Shown: positions 27,557 to 40,597, counted from the stretch's first letter. The stretch: DNA of 64,000 nt from an uncultured Cellulomonas sp. (GCF_947494015.1 NZ_CANLTL010000010.1:100641-164640); one strand, 5' to 3'. Notes: a model not told the origin generated them from the sequence alone. Numbers and translations: made by a program.

Positions 27557-28730
27557 GGCCGACCACCGGCCGGGCTCCGCGTCGCTGCTCGACGACGCCC
27601 TGCTCGCGACCATCCGGTCGCGGGCGGCGGCGCTCGACCGGGACAACCTCTTCCCGCACGACGACCTGGCGGACCTTGCCGCCGCGGGCTACCTGCGGGC
27701 GTTCGTCCCGACCGACCTCGGCGGGGCCGGCCTGACGCTCCGGCAGGTCGCTGCCGAGCAGATCCGTCTCGGTGCGGCGGCGCCCGCGACGGCGCTGGCG
27801 GTCAACATGCACCTGGTGGTGACCGGCATCGCGCACGCGCTGGCCGAGCGCGGCGACGACTCGATGCGCTTCGTCCTGCAGGAGGCGGCCCGGGGCGAGA
27901 TCTTCGCGTTCGGCAACTCCGAGCCCGGCAACGACCTGGTCATGTTCGGGTCGCGGACCCGGGCCGAGCCGGTCGATGGCGGCGGGTACCGGTACACCGG
28001 GACGAAGATCTTCACGTCCCTGTCACCGGTGTGGACGCGGCTGGCGACGTTCGGCCGCGACGACACCGACCCCGACGCCCCGCTGCTCGTGCACGGCGTC
28101 GTCCCGCGGGACTCCGGCGGCATCGAGGTCCGCGACGACTGGGACACCCTGGGCATGCGCGCCACCCAGAGCCGCACCACCGTGCTCGACGGCGCGACGG
28201 CGCCCCCGCAGTGGGTGTACCGGCGGCTGCCCGCCGGGCCGAGCCGCGACCCCTTCGTGTTCGCGCTGTTCGCCGTCTTCGAGGTGCTGCTCGCCGCGGT
28301 GTACACCGGCATCGGCCGCCGGGCGGTGGAGCTGGCCGTCGAGGCGGCGCACCGGCGGACCTCGATGAAGAACGGCGGCCGGACGCTCGCGCAGGACCCC
28401 GACATCCGGTGGCGTGTCGCGGAGGCCGCGATCGCGCAGGACGGGATCGAGCCGCAGGTCGACGCCCTGGCCCGGGACGTCGACGAGCGGGTGGACCACG
28501 GGGCCCAGTGGTTCCCGCGCGTCGTCGGGCTCAAGCACCGGGCGACCGAGAACGCCCGGGTCGTCGTCGACCACGCCATCCGGGTCGCCGGGGGGGCGTC
28601 GTACTTCGCCGGCAGCGAGCTGGGCCGGCTGTACCGGGACGTGCTCGCCGGTCTGTTCCACCCGTCCGACCCCGAGTCGGCGCACGCCACCGTGGCGAAC
28701 GCCTGGCTCGGACCGGTCGACCCGGGCTGA
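27549..28730 (+). CDS. Acyl-CoA dehydrogenase family protein
   Basis: This 393-residue flavoprotein has the three-part acyl-CoA dehydrogenase layout. It has an N-terminal helical domain (DDLADLAAAGYLRAFVPTDL), a middle beta domain with FGNSEPGNDLVMFGSRTRAE and YTGTKIFTSLSP, and a C-terminal helical domain ending AGGASYFAGSELGRLYRDV. The usual Glu catalytic base cannot be placed with confidence. It may belong to the FMN/FAD monooxygenase-like branch rather than fatty-acid oxidation. GTG 27549 overlaps the aldo/keto reductase stop. Confidence 0.82.
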   Translation: MSEADHRPGSASLLDDALLATIRSRAAALDRDNLFPHDDLADLAAAGYLRAFVPTDLGGAGLTLRQVAAEQIRLGAAAPATALAVNMHLVVTGIAHALAERGDDSMRFVLQEAARGEIFAFGNSEPGNDLVMFGSRTRAEPVDGGGYRYTGTKIFTSLSPVWTRLATFGRDDTDPDAPLLVHGVVPRDSGGIEVRDDWDTLGMRATQSRTTVLDGATAPPQWVYRRLPAGPSRDPFVFALFAVFEVLLAAVYTGIGRRAVELAVEAAHRRTSMKNGGRTLAQDPDIRWRVAEAAIAQDGIEPQVDALARDVDERVDHGAQWFPRVVGLKHRATENARVVVDHAIRVAGGASYFAGSELGRLYRDVLAGLFHPSDPESAHATVANAWLGPVDPG

Positions 28731-28747
28731 CGTCCTCGGTCAGGACG
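28731..28747. terminator. Small hairpin between convergent genes
   Basis: CGTCCT / AGGACG with a five-base loop starts right after the dehydrogenase stop. A second overlapping pairing with GTCCTG downstream (to about 28765) is also possible. It probably ends transcription from plus. Confidence 0.45.
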
Positions 28748-28790
28748 GCCCGGGAGTCGTCCTGCCCACCTGGCGCGGTGGCGCCGCGGC

Positions 28791-29501
28791 TCACCAGCCC
28801 CGCAGCCGCCACTGCGCCAGGTGCGGACGCTCGGCGCCCAGGGTGGTGTCGGCGCCGTGGCCCGGGTACACCCTGGTGCGGTCGTCGAACCGGTCGAACA
28901 CCCGCTCGGTGACGTCGTCCAGGAGCTGGGTGAACCGCTCGGGGTCCCGCTGGGTGTTCCCGACGCCGCCCGGGAACAGGCTGTCGCCGGTGAACAGGTG
29001 CACCCGACCCGGGACGGCCTCGCTGCGGGACGGCGCCTCGCCCGGCACCCGGTCCGGTTCGCGGTAGGCCAGCGCGACGGACCCGGGCGTGTGCCCGCGC
29101 AGCGCGATGACCTCGAGCATCACGTGCCCGACGGTGAGCACGTCCCCGTGCCGGAGCCGGCGCCGGGTCGGGACGGCGATGCCCGCGGCGTCGTCGGCCC
29201 CGGCGGCCGTGGTCGCGCCGGTGACGGCGACGACCGACTCCAGCGCGCCGTGGTGGTCGGCGTGCCGGTGCGTCGTCACCACCACCGACAGCCGGCCGGC
29301 CCCCGAGCCGTCACGGATCAGCTCGAGCAGGCGGTCCGGGTCCGCGGCGGCGTCCACCAGGAGCTGGGACCGGCTCGTCCGGCAGGTGACCAGGTACACG
29401 TTGTTGTCCAGGGGGCCCACCGACGCCTTGCGGATGACCACCTCGTCGAGCTCCCGGACGGCGCTGGGCCCGCCCGGCCGGACGTCACCGTCGTAGGGCA
29501 T
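28791..29501 (-). CDS. Metallo-beta-lactamase fold hydrolase
   Basis: This 236-residue glyoxalase II-like hydrolase has the metal motif THRHADHHGAL (His78, His80, Asp82, His83). Further ligands are in LRGHTPGSVAL, FTGDSLFPGGVG and YPGHGADTTLG. The GDSLF and PGHG patterns place it near hydroxyacylglutathione-hydrolase-like enzymes of actinobacteria, whose thiol partner would be mycothiol; the substrate is not proven. ATG 29501 was chosen at MPYDGD because upstream residues are Arg/Pro-rich and lie inside the GH15 gene. The starting region overlaps the GH15 3' end by 17 bases. Confidence 0.85.
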   Translation of the reverse strand: MPYDGDVRPGGPSAVRELDEVVIRKASVGPLDNNVYLVTCRTSRSQLLVDAAADPDRLLELIRDGSGAGRLSVVVTTHRHADHHGALESVVAVTGATTAAGADDAAGIAVPTRRRLRHGDVLTVGHVMLEVIALRGHTPGSVALAYREPDRVPGEAPSRSEAVPGRVHLFTGDSLFPGGVGNTQRDPERFTQLLDDVTERVFDRFDDRTRVYPGHGADTTLGAERPHLAQWRLRGW

Positions 29502-31488
29502 GGGTGTCCGCCCGGTCCTCGGCCGCGTCCTCACCCTCCCGCTCGCGCCGCACGGCCTCGTCGTGGCTGTAGACGGCCCGCACCAGGGCCAGGTGCGACA
29601 GCGCCTGCGGGAAGTTGCCCATCATCCGGACGCCGTCGACGTCGTACTCCTCGGCGAGCAGGCCGAGGTCGTTGCCGACGCCGATCAGCCGCTCGAGCAG
29701 GCGTCCGGACTCGGCGGTGTCGCCCATCCGGGCCAGCGCGTCGGCGAGCCAGAAGCTGCAGGCCAGGAACGGGTGCTCGCCGCCCGCGAGCCCGTCGTCG
29801 GTGGCCTGCGTGTGGTACCGGTGCACCAGCCCGTCGCTCACCTCGAGGTCCTCGCGGATGGCCGCGACCGTCCCGACGAACCGGGGGTCGTCCGCCGGCA
29901 GGAACCCGACCTGGGCGATCTGCAGCAGCGACGCGTCGGTGTTCGTGGCGCCGTAGGCCTGCACGAAGGTGTTCCGCTCGGTGTCGAACCCGTGCTCCAG
30001 GACGTCGCGACGCACGGCCTCGCGCTCCTCGCGCCAGCGGTCGACCCCGGGACCGTGCAGCCCGTAGACGTCGACCGCCCGGACGGCGCGGTCGAGCGCG
30101 GCCCACGCCATGACCTTGGAGTGCGTGAAGTGCTGCAGGTCCCCGCGGACCTCCCAGATGCCACGGTCCGGCTCGCGCCACCTGTCGGCGAGGTGGTCGA
30201 CGAGCGTCCGCTGCAGCTCCCAGCTCGGGGCGTGCTCGGGCAGCCCGGCGGCGCGGGCGAGGTCGAGGGCGCACATGACCTCGCCCAGCACGTCGTGCTG
30301 CACCTGGTCGACGGCGGCGTTGCCGACGCGCACCGGCTGGGAGCCGCCGTACCCCGCCAGGTGGTGCAGGGTGCGCTCGGGCAGCTCGCGGCGCCCGTCG
30401 ATGCCGTACATGATCTGCAGGTCCTCGGGGGAGCCGGCGACCGCGCGCAGCAGCCAGTTGCGCCACTCGGTCGCCTCGGACCGGTACCCGTACTCCAGCA
30501 GGGCCTCCAGCGTCATCGCGGCGTCCCGCAGCCAGCAGTACCGGTAGTCCCAGTTGCGCTCGCCCCCCATGTCCTCGGGAAGCGACGTGGTGGGGGCGGC
30601 GACGATCCCGCCGGTGACGGCGTCGGTGAGCAGCCGCAGCACGAGCAGCGACCGGTCCACGGCCTCGGCGTGGCTGCCGCGGTGCCGGCGACGCTCGGCC
30701 CACGTGCTCCAGGCGGCCTGGGTGTCGCGGATCCGGTCCAGGATCGGCAGCCGCGGCGGCACCGGAGCCCACGAGGGGGTCCAGGTGACGACCAGCTCCA
30801 GGGTCTGGCCGGCGTCCATCCGGAACTCGTCCCGGTGCGCGTTCGCGACCGCCGTCGGCAACCGGTCACCGCGCAGCAGCAGCGAGTCGGGCCCGGCCGT
30901 GGCGCGGATGCCGGGGTGGCCCTCGGGATCCTTGACCCGGTGCACCCACGGACGCACCGCGCCGTAGGCGAACCGGACGATCCACTCGTGCTCGACCGTC
31001 ACGTGCCCGTCGAGGACCTCCACCCAGCGCACCATGTCGGCCCGGTCGTCCTCCATGGGCATGCACTCGACGACCCGGGCCCGTCCGGTCGGGGTGACGT
31101 ACGTCGTCTCCAGCACGAACGAGTCGTCCAGGTACCGGCGGGTCACCTCGGTGGCGCCCGAGACGGTGAGCAGCCACCGACCGTTGTCCGGGGTGCCGAG
31201 CATCGCCGCGAAGCACGCGGGCGAGTCGAACGACGGCAGGCAGAGCCAGTCGACCGACCCGGTCCGCGAGACCAGCGCGGCGGTCTGCCGGTCGCCGAGC
31301 ACCGCGTAGTCCCCGATCGGCGTCGGGGGGGTCGGTGTGGTCTCGGCGTTCTGCGGCTCCGGCTGCGGGGCACCGCCCCCGGACACGCCGGCGACGGCGT
31401 CCGACCCCGCGACGGGGTCCTCCGCGGGACGGGTGTTGTCGGTGGGGTCGGTCGGTCCGGGCGACGTCGCGCGAGGGGTGGGCGTCAT
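29485..31488 (-). CDS. Glycoside hydrolase family 15 protein (trehalase/glucoamylase-like)
   Basis: The 667-residue protein has an N-terminal beta-sandwich (about residues 55-260, starting IGDYAVLGDRQTAALVSRTGSVDWLCLP) and an (alpha/alpha)6 barrel (about 275-640). The GH15 hallmark GGERNWDYRYCWLRDAAMT is at about 308-326. The probable general acid is Glu446 in GIWEVRG, and the general base lies in the later LLAEEYD. Actinobacterial proteins of this layout include the mycobacterial GH15 trehalase, so trehalose hydrolysis is a plausible role; alpha-glucan hydrolysis is the alternative. Residues 1-55 are Pro/Thr-rich. The start at 31488 is 102 bases from the divergent uvrA start. Confidence 0.88.
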   Translation of the reverse strand: MTPTPRATSPGPTDPTDNTRPAEDPVAGSDAVAGVSGGGAPQPEPQNAETTPTPPTPIGDYAVLGDRQTAALVSRTGSVDWLCLPSFDSPACFAAMLGTPDNGRWLLTVSGATEVTRRYLDDSFVLETTYVTPTGRARVVECMPMEDDRADMVRWVEVLDGHVTVEHEWIVRFAYGAVRPWVHRVKDPEGHPGIRATAGPDSLLLRGDRLPTAVANAHRDEFRMDAGQTLELVVTWTPSWAPVPPRLPILDRIRDTQAAWSTWAERRRHRGSHAEAVDRSLLVLRLLTDAVTGGIVAAPTTSLPEDMGGERNWDYRYCWLRDAAMTLEALLEYGYRSEATEWRNWLLRAVAGSPEDLQIMYGIDGRRELPERTLHHLAGYGGSQPVRVGNAAVDQVQHDVLGEVMCALDLARAAGLPEHAPSWELQRTLVDHLADRWREPDRGIWEVRGDLQHFTHSKVMAWAALDRAVRAVDVYGLHGPGVDRWREEREAVRRDVLEHGFDTERNTFVQAYGATNTDASLLQIAQVGFLPADDPRFVGTVAAIREDLEVSDGLVHRYHTQATDDGLAGGEHPFLACSFWLADALARMGDTAESGRLLERLIGVGNDLGLLAEEYDVDGVRMMGNFPQALSHLALVRAVYSHDEAVRREREGEDAAEDRADTHALRR

Positions 31489-31539
31489 CGGTCCAGTCTG
31501 CCGCCGACGGCGGTGCTCGGCAGACCGAGCGGTCCAGGG

Positions 31540-31561
31540 GTGTGTTCGAACACACGTACGC
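31540..31561 (+). promoter_or_regulatory. LexA-like (SOS) box upstream of uvrA
   Basis: GTGTGTTCGAACACAC at 31540-31555 is a perfect 16-bp palindrome. Read from 31546 it gives TCGAACACACGTACGC, which matches the actinobacterial LexA pattern TCGAAC-N4-GTTCGA fully in the left half and partly in the right. It overlaps the expected -35 position for the TAGACT box at 31579, so a bound LexA would block uvrA transcription. Confidence 0.6.
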
Positions 31562-31578
31562 TTGTCGGTGGGTCGCCG

Positions 31579-31584
31579 TAGACT
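31579..31584 (+). promoter_or_regulatory. -10 box of uvrA, leaderless arrangement
   Basis: TAGACT ends six bases before GTG 31591, with no Shine-Dalgarno sequence between. Confidence 0.6.
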
Positions 31585-31590
31585 GACCGG

Positions 31591-34584
<2,994 letters not shown>

Positions 34585-34766
34585 GGAGGCCGCGAGCCGG
34601 GGAGGTGGCGGGGCCGGCGCCATCGCGGATGCCGGCCGAGTCGCCGGGGGCGCCGTGCCCCGTCGCCTCGGGTGCCATGCCGAGTCGCCGCGGTGGGTCA
34701 GACACCCGCGGGCGCCGGCAGCGGCGGTTTGGTGCCGGCCGAGGGCTCGGTGGGTCGGTGCGCCGG

Positions 34767-35240
34767 TCAGGCCTCGCGGTGCACGACCGGCTCGTGGCGC
34801 ACCGGGAAGTTGACCGACCGGGCGATGAAGCAGTGCTCGTGGGCCCGCTGGTGCACGGCCGCGACCCGGGTCTCGTCGACGTCGCCGCGCACGGTCACCC
34901 GCGGGTGCAGCGTGACCTCGGTGAACTGCCCGGCCCCGGCGGACTCGACGCGCATGGTCCCGGTCGCCTCGTCCCGGTAGTCGACGACCACGACGCCCTC
35001 GACCGCCGCCAGGTGCAGGAACCACAGCAGGTGGCACTGCGACAGCGCCGCGACGAACAGCTCCTCGGGCGTGTGCCGCGACGGGTCACCGCGGAAGGCG
35101 GGGTCGGCCGACCCCAGCAGCACCGGCCGTCCCTCGACCCGCACCTCGTGGTCCCGGCTGTACGCGGTGTAGCCGGTGGTGCCGGTCTGGCCCGCCCCGG
35201 TCCAGCGGACGTCGACCGTGTAGGCGTGCAGCACTCCCAT
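34767..35240 (-). CDS. OsmC-family peroxidase-like protein
   Basis: This 157-residue OsmC/Ohr fold protein has two conserved cysteines: Cys69 in ALSQCHLLWFL and Cys137 in EHCFIARS. The paired cysteines reduce organic hydroperoxides in characterised members of the family. The glutamate in PEELFVAAL is also conserved. Upstream on the minus strand, TAGGTT ends six bases before the ATG (leaderless). It lies between uvrA and uvrC and is divergent from uvrC with 55 bases between starts, which would fit a shared oxidative or DNA-damage context, though that is inference. Confidence 0.88.
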   Translation of the reverse strand: MGVLHAYTVDVRWTGAGQTGTTGYTAYSRDHEVRVEGRPVLLGSADPAFRGDPSRHTPEELFVAALSQCHLLWFLHLAAVEGVVVVDYRDEATGTMRVESAGAGQFTEVTLHPRVTVRGDVDETRVAAVHQRAHEHCFIARSVNFPVRHEPVVHREA

Positions 35241-35246
35241 CGCCCC

Positions 35247-35252
35247 AACCTA
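35247..35252 (-). promoter_or_regulatory. -10 box of the osmC-like gene, leaderless arrangement
   Basis: On the minus strand this reads TAGGTT followed by six bases and the ATG at 35240. The uvrC -10 box lies only 30 bp away on plus, so the two promoters are back to back. Confidence 0.55.
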
Positions 35253-35282
35253 GCCACGTCCGGGCGGGTGGGAGGCGAGAAC

Positions 35283-35288
35283 TAAACT
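35283..35288 (+). promoter_or_regulatory. -10 box of uvrC, leaderless arrangement
   Basis: TAAACT ends seven bases before ATG 35296, which supports that ATG over the GTG at 35290. Confidence 0.55.
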
Positions 35289-35295
35289 GGTGCCC

Positions 35296-37452
35296 ATGGC
35301 CGATCCCGCGACCTATCGCCCTGCCCCGGGACAGGTCCCCGACCAGCCCGGGGTGTACCGGTTCCGCGACGACCACGGCCGCGTCATCTACGTCGGCAAG
35401 GCCAAGAGCCTGCGCTCACGGCTGGGCAGCTACTTCCAGGACCTGGCCGCCCTGCACCCGCGCACGCAGTCCATGGTGACCTCGGCGTCGTCGGTGGAGT
35501 GGACGGTGGTCGGCACCGAGGTCGAGGCGCTCGCCCTGGAGTACTCCTGGATCAAGGAGTTCGACCCCCGGTTCAACGTCAAGTACCGCGACGACAAGTC
35601 GTACCCGTACCTCGCCGTCACGCTGGGGGACCAGTTCCCGCGGGTGCAGGTGATGCGCGGCGCGAAGCGGCCCGGGACGCGGTACTTCGGGCCGTACGCG
35701 CACGCCTGGGCGATCCGGGAGACCGTCGACCTGCTGCTGCGGGTCTTCCCGGTCCGCACCTGCTCGGCGGGCGTGTTCAAGCGAGCCCACCAGCAGGGCC
35801 GGCCGTGCCTGCTCGGCTACATCGACAAGTGCTCCGCGCCGTGCGTCGGGCGGATCAGCCCGGACGACCACCACGCGCTCGCCGAGGACTTCTGCGCGTT
35901 CATGGCCGGCGACACCGCCAAGTTCACCCGCCGGCTCACCGACCGCATGCGCGAGGCGGCCGCGATGCAGGACTACGAGCAGGCGGCGCGGCTGCGGGAC
36001 GACATCGGCGCGCTCGAGCGTGCGACCGAGAAGAACGCCGTGGTGCTGCAGGACGGCACCGACGCAGACATCTTCGCGCTCGTCGGCGACGAGCTCGAGG
36101 CCGCGGTCCAGGTGTTCCACGTGCGCGACGGGCGCATCCGCGGCCAGCGCGGGTGGATCGTGGAGAAGGTCGAGGACGTCACGGACGCCGAGCTCGTGGA
36201 GCACCTCCTGCAGCAGGTGTACGGCGCCGAGGACGACGCGCTGACCGGCAACGGGTCCCGCTCGCGCGGCGAGCCCGCGGCGGCGGCGACCCGCACCGGC
36301 GTCGTGCCGCGCGAGGTGCTGGTGCCCGTCATGCCGCCGGACCCTGCGCAGGTCTCCGCGTGGCTCGGCGGCCTGCGCGGCAGCCGGGTCGACGTGCGCG
36401 TCCCGCAGCGCGGGGACAAGCGTGAGCTGGCCGAGACGGTCCGCCGCAACGCCGAGCACGCCCTGGCGCTGCACCGCACCAAGCGCGCCGGCGACCTGAC
36501 CACCCGCAGCCAGGCCCTGCGCGAGATCCAGGAGGCGCTGGACCTGACGACCGCCCCGCTGCGGATCGAGTGCTACGACATCTCCACCACCCAGGGCACC
36601 CACCAGATGGCGTCCATGGTGGTGTTCGAGGACGGGTTGCCCCGCAAGGGCGAGTACCGGACGTTCGCGGTCCGCGGGCCCGAGGGGGACGGGGCGCGCG
36701 ACGACACGGCCGCGATGCACGAGGTGATCACCCGACGGTTCCGGCGGTACGTCGCCGACCGGACCGCCACCGGCGACCTCGAGCTCGGCGCGGGCGACGA
36801 CGACGACCTCGCGGCGGTCGGCGTGAACGGCCCGACGGTCGGCGGCGAGGTGCCCGCCGAGGTGGGTGACGGCCCCCGGCGGTTCGCCTACCCGCCCAAC
36901 CTCGTCGTCGTGGACGGGGGACCGCCGCAGGTCGCCGCCGCGGCGCGCGCGCTCGCCGAGCTCGGGGTCGACGACGTCGCCCTGTGCGGCCTGGCCAAGC
37001 GCCTGGAGGAGGTGTGGCTGCCGGGGGAGGACTACCCGGTCATCCTGCAGCGCAGCTCCGAGGGGCTGTACCTGCTGCAGCGGGTCCGCGACGAGGCCCA
37101 CCGCTTCGCGATCACCGCGCACCGACGCCGCCGCACCAAGGGGATGACGGCGTCGGCGCTGGACGACGTCCCCGGGCTCGGACCGGCGCGGTCCCGGGCG
37201 CTGCTCAAGCACTTCGGCTCGCTCAAGCGGCTGCGGGCCGCCTCGGCGGAGGAGATCACGACGGTGCCGGGCATGGGCGCCCGGACCGCTGCGGCGGTGG
37301 TCGCCGCCCTCGCGGCGGCCGACTCGGTGGCGCCGGGGGCGCCGGCGCCCACGGTCGGGACCCCGGCCGACACCGTCCCGACCGATGCCCACCCGGCCGA
37401 CGTCGCCCCCACCGGGGCCACCGCCGGGTCGCCTGGCATGCTGGGGGGATGA
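35296..37452 (+). CDS. uvrC: Excinuclease ABC subunit C
   Basis: This 718-residue nuclease makes both incisions in nucleotide excision repair. The GIY-YIG domain ([22 protein letters not shown]) cuts 3' of the lesion. A UVR segment ([20 protein letters not shown]) binds UvrB. The RNase H-like domain ([20 protein letters not shown], later [12 protein letters not shown]) cuts 5' of it. Tandem helix-hairpin-helix motifs ([20 protein letters not shown] and [13 protein letters not shown]) follow. The last 45 residues are an Ala/Pro/Thr-rich tail not needed by the family. The stop overlaps the rapZ start as ATGA. Confidence 0.96.
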   Translation: MADPATYRPAPGQVPDQPGVYRFRDDHGRVIYVGKAKSLRSRLGSYFQDLAALHPRTQSMVTSASSVEWTVVGTEVEALALEYSWIKEFDPRFNVKYRDDKSYPYLAVTLGDQFPRVQVMRGAKRPGTRYFGPYAHAWAIRETVDLLLRVFPVRTCSAGVFKRAHQQGRPCLLGYIDKCSAPCVGRISPDDHHALAEDFCAFMAGDTAKFTRRLTDRMREAAAMQDYEQAARLRDDIGALERATEKNAVVLQDGTDADIFALVGDELEAAVQVFHVRDGRIRGQRGWIVEKVEDVTDAELVEHLLQQVYGAEDDALTGNGSRSRGEPAAAATRTGVVPREVLVPVMPPDPAQVSAWLGGLRGSRVDVRVPQRGDKRELAETVRRNAEHALALHRTKRAGDLTTRSQALREIQEALDLTTAPLRIECYDISTTQGTHQMASMVVFEDGLPRKGEYRTFAVRGPEGDGARDDTAAMHEVITRRFRRYVADRTATGDLELGAGDDDDLAAVGVNGPTVGGEVPAEVGDGPRRFAYPPNLVVVDGGPPQVAAAARALAELGVDDVALCGLAKRLEEVWLPGEDYPVILQRSSEGLYLLQRVRDEAHRFAITAHRRRRTKGMTASALDDVPGLGPARSRALLKHFGSLKRLRAASAEEITTVPGMGARTAAAVVAALAAADSVAPGAPAPTVGTPADTVPTDAHPADVAPTGATAGSPGMLGG

Positions 37453-38393
37453 CCGGCGAACCCGATCCGCTGACCGTCCCGCGAGGGATCCCGGCCCTCG
37501 AGGCCACCACGCCCGCCCCCCGGCTGAACAGCGCGCAGGTGCTGATCATCACGGGGATGTCCGGCGCCGGGCGGTCCAAGGCGGCCACCGTCCTGGAGGA
37601 TCTCGACTGGTACGTGGTGGACAACCTGCCGGCGACGATGCTGACCCCGCTGGTCGGGATGATGCAGCGGGGCGCTCCGGGCGGGGGTGTCCAGCGGCTC
37701 GCGGCCGTGGTCGACGCCCGCGGCGGGGAGTTCTTCGCCGACCTCGCCCAGGTGCTCGCCGACATGCGCGCCGCCGGCACCGACTACCGCGTGCTGTTCC
37801 TGGACGCCACCGACGAGTCGCTGGTCCGGCGGTTCGAGCAGGTCCGACGGCCGCACCCGTTGCAGGGTGACGGCCGCATCCTCGACGGGATCGCGGCCGA
37901 GCGCCGGCTGCTCGCGGACATCCGCGAGCAGGCCGACGTCGTCATCGACAGCTCCGAGCTCAACGTGCACGACCTCGCGCGCGAGGTCCGCAAGGTCGTC
38001 TCCGGCGGCGCGGACGACGCCCTGCGGATCAACGTGCTCTCGTTCGGCTTCAAGTACGGCATCCCGCTGGACGCCGACCACGTCGTGGACGTGCGGTTCC
38101 TCGCCAACCCGTACTGGGTGAGCGAGCTGCGCCACCTGTCGGGGCGGGACGCGCCGGTGCGCGACTACGTGCTGGGCCTGCCGGGGGCGCAGGTCTTCAT
38201 CGACCGCTACGTCGACGCGCTGGAGCCGATCCTCGCGGGCTACCTGCAGGAGGAGAAGCGGTACGTCACGATCGCGGTCGGGTGCACCGGCGGCAAGCAC
38301 CGCTCGGTCGCGATCAGCGAGGCGATCGGCGCGAGGCTGCGCGCCCGTGGCCAGCACGTGATCGTCGGTGCGCGCGACCTCGGCAAGGAGTGA
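37449..38393 (+). CDS. rapZ: RNase adapter / nucleotide-binding protein RapZ (YvcJ)
   Basis: This 314-residue P-loop protein has Walker [13 protein letters not shown], the family phrase [12 protein letters not shown] and a C-terminal half with [12 protein letters not shown] and [18 protein letters not shown]. RapZ controls glucosamine-6-phosphate synthase mRNA through an RNase E adapter role in enterobacteria. In Gram-positives YvcJ hydrolyses GTP/ATP, and its exact role is open. It starts inside the uvrC stop and is followed by yvcK and whiA, a conserved actinobacterial and firmicute block. Confidence 0.93.
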   Translation: MTGEPDPLTVPRGIPALEATTPAPRLNSAQVLIITGMSGAGRSKAATVLEDLDWYVVDNLPATMLTPLVGMMQRGAPGGGVQRLAAVVDARGGEFFADLAQVLADMRAAGTDYRVLFLDATDESLVRRFEQVRRPHPLQGDGRILDGIAAERRLLADIREQADVVIDSSELNVHDLAREVRKVVSGGADDALRINVLSFGFKYGIPLDADHVVDVRFLANPYWVSELRHLSGRDAPVRDYVLGLPGAQVFIDRYVDALEPILAGYLQEEKRYVTIAVGCTGGKHRSVAISEAIGARLRARGQHVIVGARDLGKE

Positions 38394-38406
38394 CGGAGGT
38401 GACTCG

Positions 38407-39477
38407 GTGAGCACGGGGTCGGTGGGCCCGGCCGTCGTGGCGCTCGGCGGTGGACACGGGCTGGCCGCGACGCTGTCGGCGGTGCGTCTGATGTCCGACC
38501 GCCTGACCGCGGTGGTGACCGTGGCCGACGACGGCGGCTCCTCCGGCCGGCTGCGCGACGAGCTCGGTGTGCTGCCGCCGGGCGACCTGCGGATGGCGCT
38601 GGCCGCGCTGTGCGACGACTCCGACTGGGGGCGCACCTGGCGCGACCTGCTCCAGCACCGGTTCCGCTCGAGCGGCGACCTGGACCAGCACGCCGTCGGC
38701 AACCTGCTGATCGTCGCGCTGTGGGAGCAGCTGGGTGACACCGTCGCCGGCCTGGACTGGGTCGGGCGGCTGCTCGGTGCACGCGGCCGGGTGCTGCCGA
38801 TGGCCGCGGTCCCGCTCGCGATCGAGGCCGACGTCCTCGGCCCGGCACCCGACGAGGCCGACGGGACGGACGGGGCCGGCGAGACCCGCGCGGTCGGCGG
38901 CGGCACGGACGTCCCGGGCGCGGCCGACGCCGCGTCCAGGGCCGGGCGTCGGCGGGTGGTGCACGGGCAGAGCGCCGTCGCGGTCGCCCGGGGTCGGATC
39001 GAGCAGGTCCGCCTCGTCCCGCCCGACCCGCCGGCGTGCCCGGAGGCGGTGGCCGCGATCGAGGCGGCCGACTGGGTGGTCCTCGGCCCCGGCTCGTGGT
39101 TCACCTCCGTGCTGCCGCACCTGCTGGTGCCGGAGATCGCCGCGGCGCTGCACCGCACGTCGGCCCGGCGGTGCGTGACGCTCAACCTGTCCCCGGAGGA
39201 GGAGGGTGAGACCGCCGGGATGACGGCGACCGAGCACCTGCAGGTGCTCCACCAGCACGCCCCCGACCTGCGCATCGACGCCGTGGTCGCGGACCCGCGT
39301 GCGGTGGAGGACGTCGGCCCGCTGGTGGAGGCGGCCCGGGCGATGGGGGCGCGCCTGCTGCTGCGGCAGGTCAGGACGGGCGACGGCACGCCGCGGCACG
39401 ACCCGCTGCGACTGGCGGCCGCGTTCCGCGACGTCTTCGACGACTTCCTCGGCGACGTCGGGACGCCCGCGCACTGA
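38407..39477 (+). CDS. yvcK: YvcK family gluconeogenesis factor
   Basis: This 356-residue CofD/YvcK-fold protein has the UDP-sugar-binding start [18 protein letters not shown], the phrase [26 protein letters not shown] given here as two parts, and [15 protein letters not shown] Gly/Ala/Asp-rich insertion of about 30 residues (near residue 150-175) splits the core. YvcK is needed for growth on gluconeogenic carbon and for cell shape in several bacteria and binds UDP-GlcNAc. GGAGGT six bases before GTG 38407 fixes the start. Confidence 0.93.
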   Translation: MSTGSVGPAVVALGGGHGLAATLSAVRLMSDRLTAVVTVADDGGSSGRLRDELGVLPPGDLRMALAALCDDSDWGRTWRDLLQHRFRSSGDLDQHAVGNLLIVALWEQLGDTVAGLDWVGRLLGARGRVLPMAAVPLAIEADVLGPAPDEADGTDGAGETRAVGGGTDVPGAADAASRAGRRRVVHGQSAVAVARGRIEQVRLVPPDPPACPEAVAAIEAADWVVLGPGSWFTSVLPHLLVPEIAAALHRTSARRCVTLNLSPEEEGETAGMTATEHLQVLHQHAPDLRIDAVVADPRAVEDVGPLVEAARAMGARLLLRQVRTGDGTPRHDPLRLAAAFRDVFDDFLGDVGTPAH

Positions 39478-39512
39478 TCGGACCCCGTGGCGAGGATGGC
39501 AGGATGACGCCC

Positions 39513-40493
39513 ATGGCGTTGACGGCACAGGTGAAGGACGAGCTCGCTCGACTCCAGGTCGACAAGATCTCGTGCCGCAAGGCGGAGGTGTCGGCCACCC
39601 TGAGGTTCGCCGGCGGTCTGCACATCATCTCGGGCCGGATCGTCATCGAGGCCGAGCTGGACACCGGCATCGCCGCGCGGCGCCTGCGCCAATCCATCGC
39701 GGAGGTCTACGGGCACACCAGCGACGTCATCGTCGTGTCCGCGGGCGGCATCCGGCGGGGCAGCCGCTACGTCGTGCGGGTGGTCAAGGACGGCGAGTCG
39801 CTCGCGCGGCAGACCGGTCTGCTGGACAACCGCGGTCGCCCCGTGCGCGGGCTGCCGCCCCAGGTGGTGTCCGGGGGCATGGGGGAGGCGGAGGCGGCCT
39901 GGCGCGGGGCGTTCATCGCCCACGGGTCGCTCACGGAGCCCGGTCGGTCGGCCTCGCTCGAGGTCACCTGCCCGGGCCCGGAGGCGGCCCTCGCCCTGGT
40001 CGGCGCGGCGCGCCGACTCGGCATCGCGGCCAAGGCGCGCGAGGTCCGCGGCGTCGACCGGGTGGTGATCCGGGACGGCGACGCGATCAGCGCGATGCTC
40101 ACCCGGCTCGGTGCGCACGACGCGATGATGGTCTGGGAGGAGCGCCGCATGCGCCGCGAGGTGCGTGGGACGGCGAACCGGCTGGCCAACTTCGACGACG
40201 CGAACCTGCGCCGGTCGGCCCGCGCGGCGGTCGCCGCCGGCGCCCGGGTCGAGCGGGCGTTCGAGATCCTCGGTCCCGACCTGCCCGAGCACCTGCGGGA
40301 GGCGGGGGAGCTGCGGCTCGCCCACAAGCAGGCATCCCTGGAGGAGCTCGGCAAGCTCGCCGACCCCGTGCTGACCAAGGACGCCGTCGCCGGCCGCATC
40401 CGTCGGCTGCTCGCGACCGCGGACAAGAAGGCGGCCGAGCTCGGCATCCCCGACACCGAGGCCGGGCTGAGCGCCGACCTGCTGGACCTCTGA
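39513..40493 (+). CDS. whiA: Sporulation/cell-division regulator WhiA
   Basis: This 326-residue protein combines an inactive LAGLIDADG homing-endonuclease-like domain ([21 protein letters not shown]) with a C-terminal helix-turn-helix ([20 protein letters not shown]). In Streptomyces WhiA acts with WhiB to activate division and sporulation genes. In non-sporulating actinobacteria it is a general division regulator. ATG 39513 ([14 protein letters not shown]) matches the usual start; an upstream ATG at 39504 adds only MTP. A CAGGAT seven bases upstream resembles the leaderless box with C for T. Confidence 0.95.
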   Translation: MALTAQVKDELARLQVDKISCRKAEVSATLRFAGGLHIISGRIVIEAELDTGIAARRLRQSIAEVYGHTSDVIVVSAGGIRRGSRYVVRVVKDGESLARQTGLLDNRGRPVRGLPPQVVSGGMGEAEAAWRGAFIAHGSLTEPGRSASLEVTCPGPEAALALVGAARRLGIAAKAREVRGVDRVVIRDGDAISAMLTRLGAHDAMMVWEERRMRREVRGTANRLANFDDANLRRSARAAVAAGARVERAFEILGPDLPEHLREAGELRLAHKQASLEELGKLADPVLTKDAVAGRIRRLLATADKKAAELGIPDTEAGLSADLLDL

Positions 40494-40597
40494 CCGCATC
40501 AGCCGGACAGCGTTTTCCGTGTGTGACCGGCGCGTTCCTTACACCATGGAGACGCGCCCGCGGGGTGACCTCGGTCTCTCCGCCACTGCTCCCGGGG

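Noticed and set aside
37032..40499. A 1,155-codon minus-strand open frame opposite rapZ, yvcK and whiA.
   Set aside because: Antisense shadow of three well-supported plus-strand genes; no start signal or domain.
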